A DNA stretch of 64,000 nt from Porpolomopsis calyptriformis. Its lineage: Eukaryota; Basidiomycota; Agaricomycetes; Agaricales; Hygrophoraceae. Under the pieces are notes generated by a model. It was given only the letters and a program-made list of their open reading frames with translations. It was not told the origin of the DNA and made no database searches. Each line of letters opens with the position of its first letter. The first letter of the stretch is position 1. A program made the translations under genes and the position numbers. This document shows, piece by piece, positions 55,148-64,000 of the stretch. The DNA is taken from contig OX621176.1 in NCBI GenBank assembly GCA_951640195.1, positions 434,001 through 498,000 of the forward strand, written 5' to 3'.

Positions 55148-58100
55148 TTAAATCCCCAGCTGGCCGTCGGAGACGAAGTGGAACCCCCCTGCACATCGAT
55201 AACCATGTGCTTGCCTGATCCACTGGAATCCTTGAACGCAGACGCCCATGCTACGGAGCTTGACCTGAACCCTGGCTTCTTGCTCCTTCCTCCTCTTTTC
55301 CTCCTCCATCTTTCTTCTGAGTGCCTCCGCCAATCTCTCGCGTTCCGCTTTCGCCTCTCGCTCTTTCCGTTCAAGCTCCTCGCGCCGTCGCTTTGCCCGT
55401 TCACGTGCAGCAGCATCTTTAGCAGCAGCTTCCGCCTCTAAAGCCGCGCGTGCAGCAGCCCGTTTCCGCTCCTCATCCTTGACAGCTAGCTTCATCTGGT
55501 TCTGCATCCGACGGATTTCTTCCTCCCTTAGCCTTGCAGCATTTGACTCAGCCTCTTTGTCATCCTGAAGTTGCTTCCAGATGGCATCAGAGACGCCAGG
55601 ATCGCGTTGGGTCTGGGATTGAGACTGGGTTTTCCGATGCCGGGAGTTTGGGGCTCTGGACTGGGACGTGGTAGAAGTACTAGGTGGGGAAGAATGTGTT
55701 TGTGGCGGAGGTGAAGCTGTGTTAGATGGTCCTTGCTGGAGGGAAGATGCTGGTGCTGCATTCTGTTTACGGGACCGTTTTGAACGCTGCGGTTTCTGTG
55801 GGTGAGGTGGTGGTTGTGGTGGTGGTTGTGACGATGACTGTTGCTGTTGGGCTGGTGGAGGGGGGGGCAGTGAGGATTGCTGCTGCTCTGCCATCGGAGG
55901 AGGAGTTGATGAAGCTGCCTGTATCCCCTCATGCCAGCGGTGGGACACTGGGGACGTATTGGATCTCCTCAGCTTTTCATCCAGCATGGAATGCATCACC
56001 ATCAACGCATCTACAGTTTGGAGAGTGAGCTCAACAGTTTGGCTGCTATCTGGTAGCTGCTTGAGCACGAAGCTGGTCATTTGCTTGGCTAATGTCTCCA
56101 TATCTCGCGCATTCCCCCATGAAGGTAATCCAGATAAGTCTTCGACAACTGACAGCATGGCTGAGTACCCCTGAGATGAAGGATCACGTAGCACATCGAG
56201 AGTGATCTTATTTTGCTGGAGGCGCTTGCTGAGGATCTCCAAGCACTTTGTCGGTGCAAAGTTTCGGAACTGGATCACTTCTGGGAACCTGCTAGACAAC
56301 CCACTGTTCACGCTCAGCAGTGTATTGATGTCTTGATCGTAGCCGGCAAGAATTACCACAATTTTTGATTTGAAGCGCTCCTGGGTGAGGAGCCCAACCA
56401 GCTCGTCAATAGCTTCTTGCGCGAAACGGCCGTCACCAAGTCGGTAAGCTTCGTCAATGAAGAGAACTTGGCCAATGGCTTTCTCAAAGAGCTTCTTCGT
56501 TTTAGGTCCGGTCTGTCCAACATACTGACCAATGAGGTCAGTCGCTGAGCACTCTTCCACCTTTGCTGAAGCCAAGAAACCCATGTCAAAGTACACCTGG
56601 CCAATTTTACGAGCGAGAGTAGTTTTTCCGGTACCTTAAATAAACATGGTAAGTCAACAAGTCTTTTCATCATTTCTATGAAACGGCAAACCAGGTGGGC
56701 CTTTGAAGACGAAATTAGTAGGAATCAATTCGGACATGTCTTGTTGTCTAGCTTTCATAACGCGAGCGATCTTTTGATATTCTCGCAGTTGATTGATGAT
56801 ATCTTCACAACCAACGATGTCTTCAAACATCTTGTCGAGATTATCGGATGCGTGGAGGTGGCGGTCGAATTGGGGATCAAAATCTTGGGGTTCAAAACTG
56901 GTATGAACCGGGGGAGTGGTGCCTTGGAATCGCGCCATGTAACGAGACTTGGCATGTCCCAAGAGGTTTTCAACGGCGCCGCCATTGCCAAAGTTTGGCC
57001 TGTTGCGCTCGCGGCTCAGTGACTCCATTGCGACATCTTTCGCAGCATCAGTTGCCGAGAGGTCTTGCTTTTTGAGCTTGCCATCCAAGATTTCCCGAAG
57101 CTCTGCATTCGTGAAGTCTTCAAACTTGAAGGCATCCTCGATCACAAACCGGCGGCTCAAACCTTCAAGAGAATGTTGGAGTTGTATCAAATGCAGATAT
57201 AACGACAATTACCTGGATTAACATTCTGCGCATCAGACGGGAAGTGAGAATCTTCAACGGCACAAGTTTACATTGCTACAACCATACCTGAAACATCTCA
57301 CGCATTTGATCCTCATACCCCAGGAGCAATATGGCACGATCCTCTCCAGGGACACTTTGTACTTCTGCCACAATAGTGTCGATGACAGCCGTCTTGAATG
57401 AGTCAGTTTGAGAACCATTTTCACGTCCTCCGTAGAGCATGTATGCCTTGATCCATCATAAATACACGGGGGAATGCCTTTGGACAGTTGAGACGCACCT
57501 CATCTATAATCAACACCTTGCCCATGCTACTCTCGAGTATGCGTTTGGTATTTGCTTCCGAATGGCCCATGTAACTCCCAACGAAATCTGCTGGATTCTT
57601 GACAACGACTAGACAGAGGGAGCGGTTTATTTCAAATGGATTGTGAACAGGTTTACAATACTGACCTTCGCCATTACTCAGCAACCCAATATCTGCAAGA
57701 ATTTGACCGTACAGTTTACCGACGGTTGTTTTACCTGTACCAGGTGACCCCAAGAATACGCGGTTGAGTGACACCTGCATGGGCTCTTTCTCTTCCAGCT
57801 CGCGACGGTAGTTGAGTGAGATCATATCAAAGAGGTTACGGACAGACTCCTTAACAGATTTCAGCCCTGTAAGCGAGTGCAACTCAGTCCAAGCAGCACT
57901 TTTCTTGACGGCTTGAGAGGGATCGGGACCGATGATATCCTCTTTCTCTAGAAGGAAATCGTTTGGCTGTTGGTTTTCTCGGCGCTGGCGCGTGATTCGC
58001 TCAGCCTGTCGTTCCGTAATTTTCGCGAACATATTCTGCAAAGCTCGGGCATTTCCAAAACCCTCCCGACCTCGACCACGTCCCAAACGCCGCGTGGCAA

Positions 58101-61100
58101 TTCGGGTGTACAACCCCTGATCGCCATCTTCGACCTTCATTCGCCCATGGTACTTTTTGCGGATAGATTGAGCGAGAATCTGCAAAAGCTCTTTATCCGT
58201 GTAATCTGCGAATTGCAGCGTATATGGCACACGACTCCGAAGACCAGGATTGTGATCAAAGAACTTCTCCATTTGCTTGTTGTAACCGGCCAGAATGAAA
58301 ACAATGTTCCCGACCTGGTTCTCCATCTCTGCCAGAAGAAAGTCTAGAACCTGGCCGCCCTGGTGGGAAGGTCGATCATTCTGGCCCGCAAGAAGATAGG
58401 CTTCATCAATGAATATCGCCCCCCCTCCACTCTTTAGGATATCGTCAACCAGCTTCTTAGCACTGTCCACACCCTCGTGGGCCAGACGTGCACCTGTGGT
58501 CTCAAGAAAAGTGTTACCAGGCAGGACTTGTTGTGAAGCTAAGAATTTGGCATATTGTCGGGCAACCGTGGTTTTGCCTTGCAAAAAAGGTATCAGCGAA
58601 TCTCTCGCAAGATTGGAGAGCTGTTGGTTCACCTGTGCCAGGATTTCCAAGAAGGACAGTATTAAAACGTTCGTCTTTGAGGGAAGCGCTCTGACGCTGA
58701 GATACTTCAATCTTGTCCTTTATCCGCAGTATTTGTCGTTTGACATCTTCTAATCCGATCATATCCATGACGGCATCAATGGCTGCATTATTGGCGCCTT
58801 CGACATCCTTCTGACGCTGCCACTCAACCTCTGGGGGTGACTTTTTTTCCGTAGCAAGATTGCCCGGAGGAGTCTGGGGACGCTGGATAGAACTAGGAGT
58901 GTGTTGTGGGGTTGGCTGAATATTGTTTGTGGAAGGGGTCGAGTTGCTGTTCTTGTTGGGTGAGGATATGGAGGGGGTTTGAGGCGTCGACGAGGTGAAA
59001 AATGATGCAATTGGCGAAAAGAATGAAGAGGTGGGTGTCGTGGCTTGTTTCTGGGCGTCCTTCAAATCATTTTCTTTCTGCTGAAGAATCTGGGAACGTT
59101 GTTGAGCTAGGAGAGCATCCAGGACTTTCTGTCGTTCAGCAGCAATTTTATCCTCAAGATCTTTCAATCTCCGTTCATGCTCTGCCTGCTGTGCCGCTTT
59201 CTTCCGCTCCAGTTCAAACTGTTTGCGGCGGTTCTCCTCAGCAATCTTGGCTTCCCGTTCGCATCGTCTGCAGACAAGTGGTTGCTGATAACACTTACGA
59301 TCTTGAGAGTGTCCGTTGGCACACTGTTCCTTAACGATTTGTTGACAAAGTAAATGGGAGGTAGGCGTAGATAAGTGACATCTGGACAGGCACGTGTGGA
59401 TACCGCACTGAAGTTTGATTCCACTGGCAATTTGATGGTGAGCACAACAATAGATTGAGCATGTTATTGATTCGGCTCACCAAGGGTTATTACATCCTCC
59501 ATCTGGGCATTCTATATCGAAATCCACGGGTTCCTTCAGAACCGCAGTGCGGTTTGGATGCTGGTTACAAACGACAGGAAAACCATCATAGACATGATTC
59601 CCTTTGTTAAGTAATTGGACCAATCGACACCAGAGATCCTTGCCCTTACGGGCATTTGTGAAAGTGTTCGTATTTCCAATCATGATCAAGGCATTACGTG
59701 CACGGGAAAGAAGCACATTCAGACGTTCCGGGGAGAACATGAAGCCGATATCATTATCAGGGTTGCTTCTGCAGAGCGAAGCAATAACGATGTCGCTCTC
59801 TTCGCCTTGGTAATTGTCTGCATTCCAAGTGTCAGCGATAGCATTTGAAGGTCAGTGGATAATACCATACCAATGGTCGCCAGCCGAAGAGACTTCTTGG
59901 TTGGCTTGGCCGGCGTGGCAGCCATAACTCCTGCCCTGATAAGCTCATTCATATCCATATCGTTAAGCACAGGGTCGGTCTCCTCCTTCAAGGCATCGCG
60001 AAGTTTGTGCAATTGCCCCAAATACGGTGTCAATATCACAAGTCCTTCAGTCTTGTATCCCTGTTGCAGGAGGTATCGCACGATCTTCATAACCATCTTG
60101 ACTTCAAACGTGTTCTGCTTGGATGAGCTGGATCCCATGTCCCGGCGGTCTTCAAACTGTTTGACATCATCTTCTGGGCTAGAATGGTTGATAAAGACAA
60201 TGTTATTGGGTACACCACGCAGATTAGGACGATTGCTTGTCCTGGACGCATCAGTGAGGTCTGGGTAAGTAAGATGGCGGATGAGTGAGGATATCTCAGG
60301 CCGCATGCGATGTTGAGCAACCAAGGTTTGATGAGGGTAACCCTTGAGGATGAGTCGTTCAAAGAGGGATCGGTTGAGGTCGTATCCGTCACCTTTCTCG
60401 ATCGTTAAGGCATAATTATTAACTTTTGGACGCAGTTGTCTGGTCGAACAATCCTCAGCTTTATTGGTGAGAACAGGTTCAAAATAACGTACTTGTGATC
60501 CCCAATTAGAATCATCTGTTTGGCATCTGCCCCTAACGCTGTGATAAGATGACTCTCCAGAATCTCTCCGGCCTCTTCAACAAGTAGAACATCTGGTGAC
60601 ACTGCTTGTATAGTTTCCTTGTACTTCGCAGCTCCGGTTGTCGTACACCCGATAATCCTCTTGCTCCTCAAGATCTCGACATTTTTCTCTTCAAACTTTT
60701 GCTGAAGTCCCACTTGGCACTGGTTATACTGTTTGGCACTTCCGCAGACCTCCATTACGTGGGACTCAAGGATACTCTCCTTCCACTTCACAACCTTGCG
60801 TTTCCGTGAGTCTGATGTCATCTCCCAGATCTTTGATGACCTGAGAATGTCTTGGTGTTCCATGAACATACCGGGGTTCTTGTTATTGATCCACCGATCC
60901 AAAAGATAGTACTGATCGATAACGCGTCCCCGTTTCCCGACCGGCACCATCCCATCAGTGCTAGACGGAACGCAGAATGCCTCGAAGAATTCGTCATCGT
61001 TAAACTCAACATGGTCCATGATATCAGCGTTACGGATAGAAGAAGTGCTATATCGATCGAATGCCAACTTGAGACTTTTAGCATGGATTTCGGCCGAAGC

Positions 61101-62894
61101 TTTGAGGTCATCGATGATCTTCCAGTCAGCTTTGCCACGCGTTGAGACAGGTTTTTGATTCTTAAGCGTCATGGACTCAGTCTGGGCATTGAATTTTCCA
61201 CCAAGACGAACAAGACTCTCGTTTGGGATACCAATGCCAACAAGGTCGTCAAGGAATTGGTCAAGTGCGTGATTCGTATAACACACAACAAGGATGGTGT
61301 GATTGCTGTATTCGTGGATGAACTTCGCAAGCAGAGCACCGATAAATGACTTTCCGGTACCTTTGGGAGAAAGATTAGAATGGAAGGAAGGTACTTTATT
61401 GCTCACACTACCTGGTGGTCCCTGGATGAGGGAAACGTTCTGAGTAAGCCCAGAGAGAAGGGAGGTTCCCTGCGCGGTATCCAAGGTGATCGACTTTGAG
61501 GAACGTAGAAGCGTGTGTAAGTTTTGGCAGGGGTTTCGGCGGATTTTTTGAATTATTACTTCCATCGCAGGAGGTTGCTGGATAAGATCCAGCGTCGAGC
61601 CCTTTTGCCAGAACAGCAGCTCATGAGAAAGAGGCAGACACTTAATCTGCTGGAGAGCCGTCAGCACAGGCTCATAAGAGAATATCGCTGTGTCGATCTG
61701 GACGAGCTTGACATTTGTAGCGGTCTTGAGTTTCAAAAGCGTCTTTGTGACGCTTCGCTCACTGTCAAATTGAAGTATAAGGACAGGACGCTCCTTTGCC
61801 AAAAGGTCTTCATCTCTATTGATCGTCGGAAAAGCCAAAACTTGAGTATCAACAAGCAGGCAAGCAAGCGACATATGCTTGAGAAGTTTCTTCCCCTGTT
61901 GATTCTCCATCAAATACAGTTTGCGTTTCGTAATGCCTTTCTGACCCTTGAGCTGGGGAAGGTCGTCCATACACTGGAAGGTCAATCCCCACTTGCACCT
62001 CCGACCCTCCGGTCCATAGTAGACGTCAAGTAGAGTTAGTTTATGGATGGCCAATCCCCGATGTTTTCGGCCACTCTTCAAGCCCAAAAGTACCTGCACC
62101 TCCTCACGCATCTCGTATAGCATATCCTCACGTAGAAGGCGGAACTGGTTGTCAAGATACATTGCAGTTCTGTTACTGCTCGTCTTTGGGTCATCAAACG
62201 CATCGCTGGGACGGAAAAAGGGTTGTTCTCTTGATAAGATCTCATCCGCAGTGGGCAGGATAGCTATCTCGCGAAAATCGATGAAATCATTATTGTGCCG
62301 TCCGCCTGGACTGAAACCACCATCAGGCTGATCAACAGCAGTGAAAGTGATGAGGATCTTTTGAATTTTCAGGGCAATAGGCCTCGAGTCGGGATGGGAA
62401 AGACTGAGGAGAAGGTTGAGGGTGGAAGGGTCTTCCGCCACTTGGCGATAGGGACTGGCGGTCTCCTTTGGCAGAGAAACGAGCTGGAGGAGCAGCCATG
62501 CGAAAGCCTGCTGCGCCTTCTCCTCTAGATGACCAGCACGAAAAGATTCGACGAATTTCAACCAAAAAGTTGGAGGCTCAACGACCGCAAGGATGATGTT
62601 AACGAGGAATTGGCCACCTCCAATCGTTTTCAGCGCAGGAGCCTGAAGATACTGGAAAAGAGTAGAAACCGGCCCATTGAAAAATGAAACTGAAAAATCG
62701 GACCATATCGCTTCACGCAAGGATGACAGCCCCTGCTTGCTTGCTATGATGCTGCTGATACACGCGGGGGGATCGTTATGAGCACACACGGCTTCCAAGA
62801 ATAAGGAGGCCTGGTTTCCAACTGGCTTTTCCCCGTGGAGAACGGCATTGAGAAAGGTCCTAAGTCTTGTATTTCTTTGAGGATTTGAGCTCAT
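55148..62894 (-). CDS. ZNFX1/NFX1-type SF1 helicase fused to three CbxX/CfqX AAA modules
   Basis: Model: complement of 55148-56634, 56692-57162, 57213-57225, 57288-57446, 57499-57608, 57666-58577, 58633-59423, 59481-59817, 59871-60439, 60493-61360 and 61412-62894 (7200 bp, 2399 residues); all ten introns are GT-AG, 50-62 bp. The SF1 helicase has QGPPGTGKS, VEEAGEILES (DEAG-like motif II), GDHKQLRPKVNNY, AQHRMRPEISSL and DNYQGEESDIVIASL. A Cys/His segment follows (CNNPCGIKLQCGIHTCLSRC), then a coiled coil, then three AAA modules of the SpoVK/CbxX kind with NPGTGKTT, SPGTGKTT and PPGTGKTT and Walker B IFIDEAY, LIIDEAY and LFIDEAY. The C-terminus has Pro/Gln runs, a long coiled coil and HGYRCAGGFHFVSD. 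ZNFX1-like helicases act in RNA silencing and antiviral defence; the AAA fusion is recurrent in fungi. An extra short 5' exon beyond 62894 is possible. Confidence 0.85.
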
Positions 62895-63325
62895 CGTGGT
62901 GGACAGCAGGATGGTAATTGACAGGTGGACTTACCATTGCACAGGGTTGCATGCCGGCAATGAGGGAAATGCCGACTTTGTGGATCAAACGTTAACCTTG
63001 GAGAGTGCTTCTCCCAGGCGTGAATGATCATTTTCAGTTACGTAACTTCCAGCTTCGGAAATGAACGACTCACATTGGGCAGAGTCCATTGCTGCTGGCC
63101 GCAGCTAATCATTGGAGGATCTGGATGTGCCCATCGAGTTGCGAATCACTGCCCGAAACGAACACCATTCACTCAAGCACACTAAAAATAGCGGTCTCCA
63201 TAAAGAACCCCAAAGAACTTGAAGATCAAAGAAGGTCGTTCAGAAGAAAACAAGGTATTCCGATGGCATTGCAAAGAAAGCCATACGAAGGTTATGAGGG
63301 CAGCATTGTAGGCCGCTAGTCATCA
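62895..63325. other. 5' region of the helicase-AAA gene
   Basis: On the minus strand there is an ATG near 63093 (MDSAQ) followed by a possible donor and a Cys/His-rich reading (HFPHCRHATLCNG) ending at a good GTAAGT donor near 62934. A small first exon with a zinc-finger-like segment is possible, but I could not make a frame-consistent join to 62894. Otherwise no gene is seen. Confidence 0.4.
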
Positions 63326-64000
63326 TAGATCTAGATGCAAGACACGATACAACCCAACCAGAATGACGCCCGAGGGACTGTGACCCATATCTGGAAGGGT
63401 ACAGTCATCAGAACCAGACGCAACAAGCATGCCATCTGGAGAAAATGCAACAGACCAGAGGGAACTAAAATGGCCTGTCAGCATGTTTAGATGTACACCA
63501 CTGACGGCATCCCACAGCAGAAGAACGCAGTGAAGAGATCCAGACACGATATACATGCCATTGGACGAGAATGCGACCGATAATACCTGATGGGAACGTA
63601 CCTTCAGAGTGCACCGCTGACTAGAGAGTGGGGGCATCAGATCCACGTGTGCCATCCGGGGAGAACGCGACTGAACGTGCTGGGCCGTCCGTATGCAAGA
63701 ATTCCATCTGTCATCGAATCCATTGAATATCATGGGAAGATCCAGGTCTTCCTCGTACGCCTCCTAATCAAGGCTTCTTGGAGCGAACAACAACAACGCA
63801 GAGTGGTATACTTGAGGGGAAGAACTACTGATGATCGAAAAGTATTCACGGGTAGTAAATCGATGCAATCAGTCAGATTCAGTGAGCATTGTGCATTGGA
63901 GGCAAAGGGGATAACGAACGGTAATTGTCTGCCGTGCAAAGACTAATGCAAGAGCATTCCGAAGATCTCCCACAAGACTAAGCCTTGATCGATACAGCGG
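63326..64000 (-). pseudogene. Degenerate NACHT-WD40 relic running off the window
   Basis: From the right edge on the minus strand, a badly frameshifted pre-repeat segment (the counterpart of ISSSSLQIYHSALLFTP appears as ISSSSPQVYHSALLLF) leads to DDRWNSCIRT, one broken and two readable WD40 repeats (VLSVAFSSNGMYIVSGS; LWSVAFSPDGMLVASGSDD). It ends in unrelated sequence with a stop near 63325. No WD40 tail follows. The NACHT part, if present, lies beyond 64000. Confidence 0.82.

Noticed and set aside
63089..63319. Plus-strand 76-codon frame near the helicase 5' end
   Set aside because: No recognisable content, and it lies in the probable 5' region of the opposite-strand gene.

Overview
The window looks like nuclear DNA of an Agaricomycete basidiomycete (mushroom or wood-rot lineage). 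Genes are dense and split by 48-70 bp GT-AG introns. The gene set is fungal: Mediator subunit 8, a mitochondrial HMG-box protein, a Cue1-type ER protein, a Syn8-type SNARE, a ferric reductase and a ZNFX1-like helicase fused to AAA modules. The NACHT-WD40 expansion is of the type seen in mushroom genomes. No rRNA, tRNA or CRISPR array was recognised. All exon boundaries are read from frame continuity and GT-AG signals, not from transcripts.

Left arm (1-10.5 kb): a fungal HNH-nuclease-domain gene, a relic of an NLR tail, a small serine-palmitoyltransferase-subunit-like gene split by one intron, a ferric reductase with four tandem GATA boxes just upstream, an AIG1/GIMAP-like GTPase, a Syn8-type SNARE and a class I glutamine-amidotransferase-like protein.

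Central block (10.5-54.9 kb): seven apparently intact NACHT-WD40 (NLR/NWD-type) genes, called A-G here. A, B, C and D are on the minus strand; E, F and G are on the plus strand. They have one exon plan: a ~32-codon exon carrying an SxVNxxGRDQY-type motif, a NACHT exon, and an exon with 5 or 11-12 nearly identical 42-residue WD40 repeats plus a conserved ~85-residue tail. B-D and E-G flank the divergent housekeeping pair MED8/HMG-box as an inverted cluster. Duplicated spacers, two truncated HMG-box copies and a small MED8 scar show repeated segmental duplication. A DIRS-like tyrosine-recombinase retrotransposon (39330-44638) sits in one duplicated spacer, and sister spacers preserve the empty site. 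CUE1 and an unknown membrane-anchored coiled-coil gene lie between A and B. Degenerate NLR relics lie at 2.5, 14.6, 53.7 and 63.3 kb.

Right arm (55-64 kb): one very large gene (11 exons, 2399 codons in the model) encoding an SF1 ZNFX1/NFX1-type helicase, an NFX1-like Cys/His segment and three CbxX/CfqX AAA modules, followed by an NLR WD40 relic running off the window.

The NLRs form a fast-evolving self/non-self-recognition-type cluster: repeat arrays vary at few positions, array length changes, and no classical N-terminal effector domain is present, leaving the short conserved N-terminal motif as the only candidate signalling element. That functional reading is inference.
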